From the NCBI GenBank assembly GCA_015207365.1, contig JADEXA010000024.1, positions 1 to 64,000 on the forward strand: 64,000 bases of DNA, in the 5' to 3' direction. The stretch comes from Vacuolonema iberomarrocanum LEGE 07170. GTDB taxonomy: Bacteria > Cyanobacteriota > Cyanobacteriia > Elainellales > Elainellaceae. The position numbers were made by a program, and so were the translations under genes. The first letter of the stretch is position 1, and each line of letters opens with the position of its first letter. Positions 15,844 through 25,309 of this stretch are shown piece by piece. The notes below the pieces were generated by a model. That model was not told where the DNA came from. It saw nothing but the letters and a program-made list of their open reading frames with translations, and did no database searches.

Positions 15844-17220
15844 ATGAGATACTATCGCCGCCTGCTGCTCGGGTTTCTATTGGGGATTAGCCTTGTATTG
15901 TCGCTCCTGTTACCGCTCCAGGCTCAGCCGGAAACCACACCAGACCCATTACAAACCCCCATTTCTGCTTTGCGGTTGAATCCTCAACAACTGGCTGCAT
16001 CTTTGGATGCAGGCAATATTTCTGAGGCGATCCAGCAACTAGAACGAGGGTGGCGACAGCAACTCAATGAATATTACGGACGACTGTTTAGAACCAGCAT
16101 TCCATCTCCGGAGCAAATTGCCCAACAGTTACGACAAAACGCTGAAATTACCGGGCAACAGTCTGCACTCATTTATGCCGTGCCAGCCCCGAACCAACTA
16201 GAAGTGATTTTGCTCTTGCCCGACGGAACGCTCACCCATCACCGGGTCAGCGATGCCCCAGCTGACATCATGGCTGAGACTATCCAGGAATTTCGGATCG
16301 GGTTAACGACAGTCAATTCACCCAGCAGCCGCTACCTGCCTGCGGCTCAGAAACTTTTTCAATGGCTAATCGAACCCCTCGAATTCGAGCTAGAGACGCA
16401 AGGGGTGAATAAGCTGATTTTTTGCCTAGGTGGGCAGTTGCGAGGGATCCCCATGGCCGCCTTGCATGATGGACAGCGGTTTTTGGTCGAAAAGTATGGC
16501 CTTGCCTTTATTCCAGCCTTTAATTTGCTGGATCCAGAACCGCCAGATTTGTCAAACGCGCAGGTGCTGGCGATGGGGGCTTCCGAGTTTCAATCGCAAT
16601 TGCCCCTACCTGCCGTCCCCTTGGAGTTGGCGGCGATCAATCGTCTCTGGCAAGGGGATGTCTCACTAAACCAAGCTTTTACCCTGGATAACTTGATTGA
16701 ATTGCGATCGCGCGAACCCTATCCCATCCTCCATTTGGCGACCCATGCGAACTTCGCTGCTGGATCGGTACGCGAGTCCTATATCCAATTCTGGGATCGG
16801 CAATTGCGCTTGGATGAAGTCCGGCACATGGGGCTACGAACACCTCCAGTGGAGCTGCTAGTGCTGAGTGCCTGCCAAACCGCCCTGGGCGACCCCAATG
16901 CCGAGCTAGGTTTTGCGGGGCTAGCGGTGCAATCGGGGGCAAAGTCAGCCTTAGCCAGCTTATGGTTTGTATCGGATGTGGGGACGTTTCTCTTTATGAC
17001 CGGGTTTTACGAGAATTTGATGACGGTTCCGACCAAGGGCGATGCCATACAACAAACGCAGCGGGCGATGCTTCGAGGCGAGTTGACGCTAAACAGTGAC
17101 GGCGTGCAGCAAGCCATTAGAGGGGAATCGCTTCCCCCCGAAATCAGCAATGCGGCGCGAGTTGATTTCTCCCATCCCTATTACTGGGCCGGGTTTACGA
17201 TGATTGGTAATCCCTGGTAG
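15844..17220 (+). CDS. Secreted CHAT-domain (caspase-like) protein
   Basis: Predicted 458 residues. A signal peptide (basic start, hydrophobic run, cleavage near LQAQ) precedes about 130 uncharacterised residues and a C-terminal CHAT peptidase-like domain. The catalytic dyad is present: His301 in HLATHANF and Cys344 in LSACQTALG. Cyanobacterial CHAT proteins usually carry TPRs before the domain; none is evident here. Export with an intact dyad suggests an extracytoplasmic protease or a stress or cell-death effector, but substrates are unknown. It lies 183 bp after fecE on the same strand and may have its own promoter. Confidence 0.85.
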   Translation: MRYYRRLLLGFLLGISLVLSLLLPLQAQPETTPDPLQTPISALRLNPQQLAASLDAGNISEAIQQLERGWRQQLNEYYGRLFRTSIPSPEQIAQQLRQNAEITGQQSALIYAVPAPNQLEVILLLPDGTLTHHRVSDAPADIMAETIQEFRIGLTTVNSPSSRYLPAAQKLFQWLIEPLEFELETQGVNKLIFCLGGQLRGIPMAALHDGQRFLVEKYGLAFIPAFNLLDPEPPDLSNAQVLAMGASEFQSQLPLPAVPLELAAINRLWQGDVSLNQAFTLDNLIELRSREPYPILHLATHANFAAGSVRESYIQFWDRQLRLDEVRHMGLRTPPVELLVLSACQTALGDPNAELGFAGLAVQSGAKSALASLWFVSDVGTFLFMTGFYENLMTVPTKGDAIQQTQRAMLRGELTLNSDGVQQAIRGESLPPEISNAARVDFSHPYYWAGFTMIGNPW

Positions 17221-17221
17221 C

Positions 17222-17389
17222 GTGAGTTCGGGATAACGCCTTGGCGACTAAAGTCGCGGCTATCAGAACCAAGTCCGCCGTTGCGGACTATGAAAATTCG
17301 TAGTTTGAGAACCCGCTATCGCGCGCCTTCACGGGTTTTGCTCTGCTAGTCGCGAGTTCAACCGCCAGATTTTCTGATCCCGAACTCAC
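17222..17389. repeat. MITE-like element with 13-bp terminal inverted repeats
   Basis: GTGAGTTCGGGAT (17222-17234) and its exact complement (17377-17389) bound a 168-bp non-coding segment. Inside are two short inverted pairs, GCGACT-AA-AGTCGC and AGTCCGC-CGT-TGCGGACT, of the dispersed type seen in many cyanobacterial genomes. The element starts 1 bp after the CHAT stop codon. It accounts for half of the 17221-17548 gap; the rest is AT-rich and likely holds the topoisomerase promoter. Confidence 0.6.
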
Positions 17390-17548
17390 CTCTGGCAGAT
17401 CTGGCCACCCAATGCTCAACCTTTGTTTGAGACGGTTGCTGGCGCGATCGCCTAAAGACCAGATCCTGCAAAACAGACCGAGACATTTTAGAAGTTCAGA
17501 TGTACTATCAAAATAGAGGATTGAATCCAGCATCAAGGTGAGGTCGCC

Positions 17549-19744
17549 ATGCCTAACTTGCTATTGATTGAAAGCCCCGGAAAGCTGAAGAAACTCGGAC
17601 AAATTCTCGGCTCGGGCTGGATCATCAAAGCCAGCATGGGGCATGTGCGAGAACTGGCCAACGATGGCGAAGATGCCCTCGGCTTTGACCTGGGAGGCCA
17701 GTCGATTGACTGTCGCTATCGCCCCCGCGATGCTCGCTCCAAAAAAGTCCTCTCAGACCTGCGGCATGCCGTTAAGCAAGCCGATCGCGTCTACATTGCC
17801 ACCGACCCCGATCGCGAAGGGGAAACTATCGGTTGGCACTTGCAGCAGGCGCTCAATTTGCGCAATCCCCAGCGCGTAGTCTACAGCGAAATTACCCCGC
17901 AAGCCGTCAAGGCGGCGATCGCCCATCCCCGCACCCTCAACCAAAATCTGGTGGCCGCAGGTCGAGCGCGAGACTGCCTCGACAAGTTGGTGGGCTACAA
18001 AGGCAGTCGCCATATCGTTTGGTCGCTCAACAATGGCGCAAAATCCATGGGGCGGGTGCAGAGCGCCACCCTGCATCTGCTGTGTGTGCGCGAGCGCGAG
18101 ATTCAAGCCTTTGTGCCCCAAGATTACTGGAGTGTTTGGGTCAATTACCAAGAGGGGTTCAAAGCCTTTTATCGCAGCAGCCCCAACCCCCGACGAAAAT
18201 CGGCTCACGACTCAGACGAGAAAGGATCAGAACCCGAGTCGGATCGAGTCACGACCCAGGAACGCGCTGATGCACTGGTCGCGATGGCGCGTGCCCATCC
18301 CCATCAGGTACTGCAAGTCGAGGGAAAAGAAGCCCGCCAGTCGCCGCCGCCACCGTTTGTGACCTCGACCCTGCAGCAAGCCGCTGGTGCCAAGCTACAC
18401 TTCAGCCCAGAGCAAACCATGAAGGTTGCTCAATCCCTTTACGAAAAGGGACATATCACCTACATGCGAACCGATTCGGTGATGCTTTCGGCTCCCTTCT
18501 GTGAATCGGTGCGGCAGTATTTGCAGCAGCATGACCCCACCAATCTCCCCCGCAAAACAACCCGACATCGTGCCGTTAAGGGATCTCAGGAAGCCCACGA
18601 AGCGATTCGTCCGACCCAGGTGAATCATGTCCCCCAGCAGCTTCAGCGGGAGCTGCCCTCCGATGCTGCCCGCCTTTATGAGCTGATCTGGAACCGGGCG
18701 ATCGCCTCCCAATGCGCCCCGGCGCGCCTCCGCAAAACACGGGTTGTCACGCAGTCGGGCGAAGCCTACTGGGAAGCACGGGGCCAGGTGCTAGAGTTTG
18801 CCGGATACACCCGCTACTGGAACAATATCAGTGCCAATACCGTATTGCCGCCTTTGACGCAGGGGCAACCGCTGCACCTGGAGCAAGCGCAGGCCGATCA
18901 AAAGCAAACCCAACCGCCGCCTCGCTACAGCGAACCCAAGCTGGTGAAGCTGATGGAGCAGAAGGGCATCGGCAGACCCAGTACCTATGCGCCAACCATC
19001 AAAACGCTGAAGCAACGCGAGTATGTGCGGCTACACCAAGGAAAGCTACAGCCGACGGCGCTGGGGCTAGAGCTAGACGGAGCCTTGGAAACCCTTCTCC
19101 CCGACTTACTCCAACCCGAATTTACAGCACAAATGGAAGCAGCGTTAGATGCGATCGCCACTGGCCAGCAGGAATGGCAAACCTACCTGATTGACTGGCA
19201 TCGCAGCTACTTTGGGCCGGCGATCGCCCAGGCCAAGTCGCAACTCCCATCGCTCACGATCGCTGCCGACCGTCCAGCATCGACTTCGGACTCTTCCGCT
19301 GCGGGTTCAACCACAGCGGTTGCGACCAAAACTACAACGGCAAAAGCGACCAAAACTACAACGAAAACAAAATGTCCTAGCTGCGGCGGCAGCATGAACA
19401 AAGTGCCCTCCCGCTCCAAGAAGCTCAAAGCCAAGCACTTCCTCAGATGTGCCGCACCCGGATGCAGTACGGTGATGTTCTGGAACGCCAAAGCCAAGCG
19501 CTACGAGTTGCCCCATGCCCAACGGCAAGCACTCAACCCCGACCAGTTCGTTGACCATCCCTGCCCGGTCTGTGGAGCCCTGTTGGAACGCTATGCCTAC
19601 ACCAAAGACGGCCAGGATAAAGTCATGCTGCGCTGTTCGCTGTTGGAAAATCGGCGGGGCAAATGCAAAGAGGTTGCCTTTTTCCAGAGTCGTGGAGAGT
19701 TTTGGTCTCCCAAATTTGGCACCCTGAAGCTACCAGACGCTTAA
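17549..19744 (+). CDS. topA: DNA topoisomerase I (type IA)
   Basis: Predicted 731-residue enzyme that relaxes negative supercoils through a 5'-phosphotyrosine link. N-terminal Toprim domain (LLLIESPGKLKKLGQIL, and the acidic DPDREGETIGW motif), catalytic Tyr305 in ITYMRTDSV, and C-terminal zinc-ribbon modules with CPSCGG and CPVCGALLE. A low-complexity Thr/Lys/Ala linker (TTAVATKTTTAKATKTT) joins the body to the ribbons. It is shorter than the main cyanobacterial TopA, and its initial motif 'MPNLLLIESPGKLKKL' is of the shorter variant, so it may be a second, accessory topoisomerase I. The ATG at 17549 follows AGGTGAGG. Confidence 0.92.
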   Translation: MPNLLLIESPGKLKKLGQILGSGWIIKASMGHVRELANDGEDALGFDLGGQSIDCRYRPRDARSKKVLSDLRHAVKQADRVYIATDPDREGETIGWHLQQALNLRNPQRVVYSEITPQAVKAAIAHPRTLNQNLVAAGRARDCLDKLVGYKGSRHIVWSLNNGAKSMGRVQSATLHLLCVREREIQAFVPQDYWSVWVNYQEGFKAFYRSSPNPRRKSAHDSDEKGSEPESDRVTTQERADALVAMARAHPHQVLQVEGKEARQSPPPPFVTSTLQQAAGAKLHFSPEQTMKVAQSLYEKGHITYMRTDSVMLSAPFCESVRQYLQQHDPTNLPRKTTRHRAVKGSQEAHEAIRPTQVNHVPQQLQRELPSDAARLYELIWNRAIASQCAPARLRKTRVVTQSGEAYWEARGQVLEFAGYTRYWNNISANTVLPPLTQGQPLHLEQAQADQKQTQPPPRYSEPKLVKLMEQKGIGRPSTYAPTIKTLKQREYVRLHQGKLQPTALGLELDGALETLLPDLLQPEFTAQMEAALDAIATGQQEWQTYLIDWHRSYFGPAIAQAKSQLPSLTIAADRPASTSDSSAAGSTTAVATKTTTAKATKTTTKTKCPSCGGSMNKVPSRSKKLKAKHFLRCAAPGCSTVMFWNAKAKRYELPHAQRQALNPDQFVDHPCPVCGALLERYAYTKDGQDKVMLRCSLLENRRGKCKEVAFFQSRGEFWSPKFGTLKLPDA

Positions 19745-19780
19745 CCTTGCCAATATCCATTCCGATTCAATAACCATAAA

Positions 19781-19835
19781 ACCCAACTATCGTTTGTGGC
19801 CGCTGCTTTGCAGCGGCCACAAACGATAGTTGGGT
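19781..19835. repeat. Palindrome family 2, copy a (55 bp)
   Basis: Perfect 26-bp arms (ACCCAACTATCGTTTG inward to GGCCGCTGC) around TTT. It belongs to a five-copy family of identical length; the outer flank ends in ACCGGATTTGATATA, shared with other copies. It lies between convergent genes and could serve both as terminator. Confidence 0.9.
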
Positions 19836-19892
19836 TCTTCGACCGGATTTGATATAACCTTGCAAGCTAAAGTGTGCAACTGAACCTGTTAT

Positions 19893-20837
19893 CTAGAGAT
19901 TGGCTGGAGCCAGCACCTTATCAATTTCGGCCAGCATTGTCTCACTCAGCTCCACCCCAGACGCGGCAGCATTGTCGATCACCTGCTGTGGGCGACTGGC
20001 TCCTACAATGGCCGACGTTACCCGCTCATCTCGCAAAATCCAGGCCAACGCCAGTTGTGCCATGGAAATATTGAGTTGCTGCGCCAGAGGTTCGAGGTTT
20101 TGTACAGCGCTGAGGATGCGATCGCTCCTCAAGTCCTGCATAAAGGCATTCATCTTGTCATTCGCCGCACGGGAATCCGTCGGTGGCGCTTCTCCAGGCT
20201 TGTACTTGCCCGTGAGCACTCCCTGGGCTAAGGGAGACCAGACAATCTGCCCAATGCCATTCGCAGCACAAAGAGGAAATACCTCCTTCTCGGGTCGCCG
20301 CCACAGCATGGAATACTGGGGCTGGCTAGATACAAACTTTTCGACATCTGGCAAACTCAGAGCCGCACGAATCTGGTCTGGGTTCCATTCGCTAAAGCCG
20401 ATATAACGGGCTTTCCCCTGCCGCACCACATCCGTTAGAGCCGCCATTGTTTCTTCCAGCGGCGTCTCAACATCATAGCGGTGGCATTGATAGAGATCGA
20501 CATAATCCGTGCGCAGACGTTGGAGAGACGCATCGAGCTGTTTGTGGATCTGCTCCGAGGAAAGCCCCCGATCTGTGGGCGACATGGGAAAGAAGACTTT
20601 CGTAGCCAGCACATAGGAGCTGCGATCGATGCCCTGCAACAGATCGCCTAAAAATGACTCCGCTGCCCCACGGCCATAGACATTGGCGGTATCAATAAAG
20701 TTGATGCCCACGTCAAACGCTTTATGCACACAGGCTTCGGCCTGCTGTCGCTCTACGCCACCACTATAGGTCAGCCAGGAACCCAGAGCAATTTCTGAAA
20801 CAGTCAGGTCGCTATCACCAAGCTGTCGATATTTCAT
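19893..20837 (-). CDS. Aldo/keto reductase
   Basis: Predicted 314-residue TIM-barrel NADPH oxidoreductase. Catalytic tetrad visible: Asp49 and Tyr54 in FIDTANVYGRG, Lys80 in VLATKVFF and His119 in LYQCHRYD. The C-terminal IVGASRPQQVIDN binds the cofactor. It resembles the YghZ / potassium-channel-beta-like subfamily that reduces small aldehydes such as methylglyoxal or L-glyceraldehyde 3-phosphate. It is a single gene facing topA. The ATG at 20837 has GGAAGAATCA upstream. Confidence 0.92.
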   Translation of the reverse strand: MKYRQLGDSDLTVSEIALGSWLTYSGGVERQQAEACVHKAFDVGINFIDTANVYGRGAAESFLGDLLQGIDRSSYVLATKVFFPMSPTDRGLSSEQIHKQLDASLQRLRTDYVDLYQCHRYDVETPLEETMAALTDVVRQGKARYIGFSEWNPDQIRAALSLPDVEKFVSSQPQYSMLWRRPEKEVFPLCAANGIGQIVWSPLAQGVLTGKYKPGEAPPTDSRAANDKMNAFMQDLRSDRILSAVQNLEPLAQQLNISMAQLALAWILRDERVTSAIVGASRPQQVIDNAAASGVELSETMLAEIDKVLAPANL

Positions 20838-20986
20838 TGATTCTTCCTTTGAACTTACAAAAGCCTTGGACGACTCAAATACGGAATACGGCTCAAACTA
20901 GATTGCCTGACAAATGTTGCGCTAGCAATCGATATTGAGCCTAGCGCAACCCAGCACCAGTTGCGGAGTCCCTGTTGTCTATGCAC

Positions 20987-21081
20987 TATAGCGGTGTGCA
21001 ACCGCATTAAGCACAGCAAAGGTTGTGTGGGGCGCGGCGCGCCCCACACAACCGTACTTAACTAACGCGCATAGCGCTATA
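20987..21081 (+). repeat. Palindromic repeat family 3, copy b (95 bp)
   Basis: Same 95-bp length and termini (TATAGCG, CGCTATA) as the copy at 10532, with only a few substitutions (for example ACAGCAAAGG versus ACAGCAACGG). It is non-coding and lies upstream of the aldo/keto reductase gene. Confidence 0.85.
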
Positions 21082-21110
21082 AGTACAGGACAAAAAATCG
21101 AAACCCAGCT

Positions 21111-21169
21111 AAAACCCTTGATTTTGTATAGCGCGGGCGGTGCCCGCGCTATACAAAATCAAGGGTTTT
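21111..21169. repeat. Palindrome with perfect 28-bp arms
   Basis: Arms AAAACCCTTGATTTTG... (21111-21138) and complement (21142-21169) around GGT, with GC-rich inner ends GCGCGGGC. Weaker pairing continues outside (AAACCCAG / CTGGGTTT, then CAGGA / TCCTG). It follows the reverse-strand DUF4058 gene and could terminate it. Confidence 0.85.
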
Positions 21170-21227
21170 CTGGGTTTTATCCTGCACTCAGGTCTAATGC
21201 ACTAGGCGTTGAGGAGCGATCGCCCGA

Positions 21228-22013
21228 CTATCGCAGCCCTTCTCGTTTCATCCACTCTGCCAACCATGCTGCGTCCTTCGGCTCCAGCGGAGGGATCGGT
21301 TCTTCACTATAGTCAATGACCAAATCGTATCCGGACTGGTCATAAATCTCTCCGATCAGCCCTTGCAAATTGACAATCGGCTCCGACTCTCCTTCCTGGA
21401 GTGGCAATGGAAATGCAGGAATGGGCTCCTGTACATTGAATGCATACAAACTCGCTTGCGGGCGATTCGCCTGCGCACTGACTAAAATTCGGTAATGCGT
21501 TCTAATTTGCTCAGACAAACGCATAATTGGAGGCCATTGGCGCAACAAATCAATCTCTATCAAATTTGTCGCACTGGCTAAAATCGTTTGACGTTTTGCC
21601 TCATAGGTTCGTCGGCCTTCTCCAGGTTGCTTGTTCGTCGGAGATAAAACCTCTACAACGGTTATCATCTCACTCGTTGCTACATTTTGGATTTCGAGAT
21701 ACCCCTGCCGCACCACATCCGGCATCGGCAAATCGATGACGGTGGGTTGTCCGACCGTCAAGCCATTGCCTGAACCTTGTGTGGGTTCTGCTATCACCCG
21801 TTTTGCCTGCTGCACCCTTACCTCCGGAACACCCACCAACACAGAATCTTGCCCTTCGGTTTGATAAATCGCTTCCTCAACAACCACGCGATACTTAGGG
21901 CGCAGCTGTGGTGCCAAGCTGATGGCGATCGCCGTAATTAATCGATGGTGAAAGTTCGGCCAGGAACGAGGATGTTCCAGATAGGGATCCATTCCAGGCA
22001 AAGGTGAGGGCAT
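21228..22013 (-). CDS. DUF4058 family protein
   Basis: Predicted 261 residues from ATG 22013 (GGGGATAA upstream); a TTG at 22031 is less likely. The start MPSPLPGMDPYLEHP is the hallmark of DUF4058, a family found mainly in cyanobacteria and planctomycetes. The central part contains EVLSPTNKQPGEGR and a KRQTILAS segment that recall PD-(D/E)XK nuclease-like or Uma2-like folds, but I cannot assign an activity. Expanded copies per genome are common for this family. No operon partner. Confidence 0.85.
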   Translation of the reverse strand: MPSPLPGMDPYLEHPRSWPNFHHRLITAIAISLAPQLRPKYRVVVEEAIYQTEGQDSVLVGVPEVRVQQAKRVIAEPTQGSGNGLTVGQPTVIDLPMPDVVRQGYLEIQNVATSEMITVVEVLSPTNKQPGEGRRTYEAKRQTILASATNLIEIDLLRQWPPIMRLSEQIRTHYRILVSAQANRPQASLYAFNVQEPIPAFPLPLQEGESEPIVNLQGLIGEIYDQSGYDLVIDYSEEPIPPLEPKDAAWLAEWMKREGLR

Positions 22014-22067
22014 TGATTTATCCCCAAACAAGGTGTTCCTTAATTTTAGTGCGCAAGAACCCAGTGC

Positions 22068-22724
22068 TCATCGTTTGGCTAAATGGCGATAGTAATGCCA
22101 GAGCAAATGGGCGATCGCCCCACGATAAGGAATAAAATCCTGCGTCTGTTCCAGTAGCTCCTTCCGTGTTGGCCGCTGTTCCAGTCCTTTTAGCCGTTGA
22201 TAGCTAATCTGAATTGCCAGATCTGATGCGGGAAAACTACTCAAGCGATCTAAGCAAAACAATAAATAAATTTCCGCTGTCCAAACACCGATGCCTTTAA
22301 TGTGGGTCAGTTGTTCTGTAATTTGGGCATCGGGTAAATCGGGCAAGGTATCCAGGTTGAGTTGCTGAGACAAGATCGCTTCGACCAATCGTTGGCAGGT
22401 TGCAATTTTCGCGCGGCTGAAACCCACTTGTTTTAGGGTATCTTCCGAAGCCGCTGCGAAGTTTACTGGGGTGAGGGTAACCTGCTCGTTGAGACGTTGA
22501 AAGATCGCCTGCGCGGCTTTGGCAGAGAACTGTTGCCCTAACACGATTCGAACCAACGACGAGAAACCCGGTGCCCATTTCCGCAGGGTCAAAGGCCCCG
22601 CTTCAGCCTCAATGGTTTGGAACGCGCGATCGTGCTCACACACATGCACCACGGCTTGCCGTATCTGAGCATTGGGCACGACCCACTCACTGGATGAAGA
22701 TGCCGATTGTGAACCCTGCTGCAT
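22068..22724 (-). CDS. DNA-3-methyladenine glycosylase (AlkA-like, HhH-GPD)
   Basis: Predicted 218 residues from ATG 22724, preceded by GGGAG at about 10 bp; the frame extends to 22790 without a better start. The helix-hairpin-helix THIKGIGVWTAEIYLL (about 141-156) and the catalytic Asp168 in FPASDLAIQ identify a base-excision glycosylase of the AlkA class. It removes alkylated purines. The N-terminal AlkA beta domain is missing, as in the short archaeal/cyanobacterial forms. Confidence 0.9.
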   Translation of the reverse strand: MQQGSQSASSSSEWVVPNAQIRQAVVHVCEHDRAFQTIEAEAGPLTLRKWAPGFSSLVRIVLGQQFSAKAAQAIFQRLNEQVTLTPVNFAAASEDTLKQVGFSRAKIATCQRLVEAILSQQLNLDTLPDLPDAQITEQLTHIKGIGVWTAEIYLLFCLDRLSSFPASDLAIQISYQRLKGLEQRPTRKELLEQTQDFIPYRGAIAHLLWHYYRHLAKR

Positions 22725-22896
22725 CGTAACCTTGGCTCCCTTAATGAACAGACAGATAGTGTGCGTAGGTTGACGTTGGACGCAGCACAACCTACCATCA
22801 ACCGATCCGATGGGTTACGCTAACGCTAACCTATCCTATGCCAGAATCGAGTGTTTTCTCTTAACCTGTTGGTTTGATTACTATGGATTGATAAAC

Positions 22897-23568
22897 ATGC
22901 AAGACAACTATCCCACATTGATTGGCTTATGTTTTGCGTTGGGTGGGCCAGCTCTCTTAGCCGTGAGCGATCGCCTCTTCAGTCCCTTCAATGACCTGAC
23001 CAAAAACCTGTTGCAACAGCTATTGCTCGTCGGGCTGGGTGCGATCGTTCTCGGCATCGTCTTGGTTTGGGAAGATCAGCCGTTATCCTCCATTGGCCTA
23101 CAGCCTTTTCACTGGCAGGCGATCGCATGGGGTTTAGGCTTTGCAGGTATCCTCATCTTTATCTATTCGCCGCTGTTGATCTGGGTCATGCAACGACTCA
23201 ACCTTCCGGGTTTTGAAAGCGGTTTATCACAACTGTCGCAGCTCCCCGTTTGGTACCTCATCCTTGCTGTTGTAGTGGGCGGAACGGTAGAGGAGATCCT
23301 GTATCGCGGTTATGCCCTAGAGCGGTTGTCTGCCTTCACCAGAAGTTATTGGGCGGGCGGCGTGCTGGTACTCATCGCCTTTGGTCTAGCCCATGCCCCT
23401 CTGTGGGGATGGATTCCCGCCGGAACAACGGTGATTTCGGGTGGCCTGCTCACGCTCTTTTACCTATGGACAGGCGACTTACTTCCCTGCATCCTTGCCC
23501 ATATCCTTACCGATAGTGTCGGGCTTATCATTGCACCTACGTTCTGCGCCAGCCCAAAGCACCCGTAA
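22897..23568 (+). CDS. CPBP (CAAX-like) intramembrane glutamic protease
   Basis: Membrane protein of about 223 residues with the CPBP/Abi motifs: EEILYRGYALE (Glu132-Glu133), FGLAHAPLWGW and the late HILTD. Several hydrophobic helices span the rest. The family includes Rce1-type proteases and bacteriocin-processing or self-immunity proteins. ATG 22897 is preferred; an earlier ATG at 22810 adds 29 residues that lack family features. The downstream AraC gene begins 57 bp later. Confidence 0.85.
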   Translation: MQDNYPTLIGLCFALGGPALLAVSDRLFSPFNDLTKNLLQQLLLVGLGAIVLGIVLVWEDQPLSSIGLQPFHWQAIAWGLGFAGILIFIYSPLLIWVMQRLNLPGFESGLSQLSQLPVWYLILAVVVGGTVEEILYRGYALERLSAFTRSYWAGGVLVLIAFGLAHAPLWGWIPAGTTVISGGLLTLFYLWTGDLLPCILAHILTDSVGLIIAPTFCASPKHP

Positions 23569-23624
23569 GGGTGCGCATCGTACAGGACATTTTCAGATGC
23601 CTCGATCGCGTTAAGATAGCTTTC

Positions 23625-24485
23625 ATGGCGAGCATGGAGCGGGCAATGGCCGCATCGGAAACCAGCAAACTATGGCGCGTTCCCCGGTTTGGCGAGCTGG
23701 AGTTGTTGCGTGCCCAGTATCGCACTCAAACCTTTCCCCGGCATACCCACGATTGCTACGCCATCGGGGTCATCGAACAGGGTGCTCTGGGTTTCTTTTA
23801 TCGGGGTGAAAATGTGGTTGCCGCGAGGGGTGATATTAACCTGTGCATCCCTGGGGAGGTTCACACGGGGCATCCTGCCGTCACCGAGGGTTGGAGCTAT
23901 CGCATGTTCTATCTGGATGTCAGCCTGCTGGAAAGGGTTGCTTCCGAGATGAGCGATCGCCCCCAAAACATACCCTTCTTCCAATCTGGCGTACTGACCG
24001 ATGGCGCCATAGCCCAACAGCTACGACAGCTACACCAGCAGTTCGAGCAATCCTCAGAGTCTCTCCTCCAACAAGAAACAGAGTTTCTGGAGGTGCTAGC
24101 AACCTTCATCAAACGCCACGCTGACGCACCCCCATCCCTCGCACCAATCGGCCAAGAGCGCCGAGCGGTAACCCAGATCAAGCACTACATCGAAAGCCAC
24201 TATGCCGAAGAGATTTCGCTCAGTGCGCTGGCGCATCTCACCCACCTCAGCCGTTACCACCTAATTCGAGTATTTCGGGAAACAGTCGGCATTCCGCCCC
24301 ATGCCTACCTGCGACAAGTCCGCATCAGGCATGCCAAAGCGATGCTCGCTGATGGGTTGCCCATTGCTGATGTGGCGATCGCCACCGGGTTTACCCACCA
24401 AAGTCACCTCAATCGCTGGTTCAAGAAGCTGTGGGGTATCACCCCAGGACAATACCGCAATTGCGTGCAAGACCGCTCGGCCTGA
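23625..24485 (+). CDS. AraC family transcriptional regulator
   Basis: About 286 residues. N-terminal cupin sensor (RTQTFPRHTHDCYAIGVI, and a GEVHTGHP turn) followed by a C-terminal double helix-turn-helix: ISLSALAHLTHLSRYHLIRV and IADVAIATGFTHQSHLNRWF, ending in ITPGQYR. Several Met codons cluster at 23625-23646, so the exact start is uncertain. It precedes genes for a B3/B4-domain protein and a LysE-family exporter on the same strand, an arrangement in which the regulator senses an amino acid and switches on its export. Confidence 0.9.
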   Translation: MASMERAMAASETSKLWRVPRFGELELLRAQYRTQTFPRHTHDCYAIGVIEQGALGFFYRGENVVAARGDINLCIPGEVHTGHPAVTEGWSYRMFYLDVSLLERVASEMSDRPQNIPFFQSGVLTDGAIAQQLRQLHQQFEQSSESLLQQETEFLEVLATFIKRHADAPPSLAPIGQERRAVTQIKHYIESHYAEEISLSALAHLTHLSRYHLIRVFRETVGIPPHAYLRQVRIRHAKAMLADGLPIADVAIATGFTHQSHLNRWFKKLWGITPGQYRNCVQDRSA

Positions 24486-24613
24486 GAATTTATAAGCTTT
24501 AGACAACCACTACACCCCATCCATCAGGAGTTTGGCCTCTAATGACATCTTTTTGATGCCATCACTAGGATGCCAGTCATTGATGCGATCCATGTTTGTC
24601 GAGGAGCCGAACC

Positions 24614-25303
24614 ATGCTGCATGTTGAAGTTACAGACCGCTGGCACCAGCACTTTTCTGGCGGGCATGTGGGGCTTCTGCTAATTGGCACGGTGGATAAT
24701 GCCAAACGAGAAACCCCTTTAGACCAAAAGAAACGCGAGATTGAATTACGCCTGCGCGAAACCTTTGCAAGCTATTCGCGAAAGGACTTGCTGGGGCTGG
24801 AGGTTCTCAGCGCTTATCGCCAGTATTACAAGCAGTTTGGCAACACCTATCACGTTCAGCTTCAGCTAGAATCTATTGTCCACAAGGGCAAAGCGCTACC
24901 CAACGTGAGTCCACTAGTGGATGCAAACTTTGCGGCGGAGTTAGAAACCCTGATCCTCACAGCGGGGCACGATGCCGATTTACTCGTTCCTCCTCTCATC
25001 ATTGATGCCGCCCAGGGAACCGAGTCGTTTGTGCAAATGAGTGGTGCGGAGAAAACGCTGAAGCCCAACGACGCCATGATGTCCGATGTCAAAGGGATTG
25101 TTTGCACCATCATCTATGGTCAAGACCAGCGGACGCCCATCTCGCCTAGTACGTGTCGTGCCTTGTATGTGGCCTATGCTCCACCGGGAATAGCCACAGC
25201 GATGGTGCAGCAACAGTTGGATGCCATTCGTGACAATGTTTTGCTCTTTGCACCAAACGCTCAAGTCGAAATGATGGAAATTTACTCCGCCTCGGAAGGG
25301 TAG
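24614..25303 (+). CDS. B3/B4 tRNA-binding/editing-domain protein
   Basis: Predicted 229 residues, ATG 24614 with GAGGAG 7-8 bp upstream. The whole chain matches the free-standing B3/B4 domain related to the editing module of phenylalanyl-tRNA synthetase beta, with SYSRKDLLGLEVLSAYR, NVSPLVDANFAAEL and the SGAEKTL and GIVCTIIYGQD segments. Such proteins are thought to hydrolyse mischarged aminoacyl-tRNA or bind amino acids. Position between an AraC regulator and a LysE exporter suggests a joint response to a toxic or excess amino acid. That role is inferred from context. Confidence 0.82.
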   Translation: MLHVEVTDRWHQHFSGGHVGLLLIGTVDNAKRETPLDQKKREIELRLRETFASYSRKDLLGLEVLSAYRQYYKQFGNTYHVQLQLESIVHKGKALPNVSPLVDANFAAELETLILTAGHDADLLVPPLIIDAAQGTESFVQMSGAEKTLKPNDAMMSDVKGIVCTIIYGQDQRTPISPSTCRALYVAYAPPGIATAMVQQQLDAIRDNVLLFAPNAQVEMMEIYSASEG

Positions 25304-25309
25304 GAAAAC

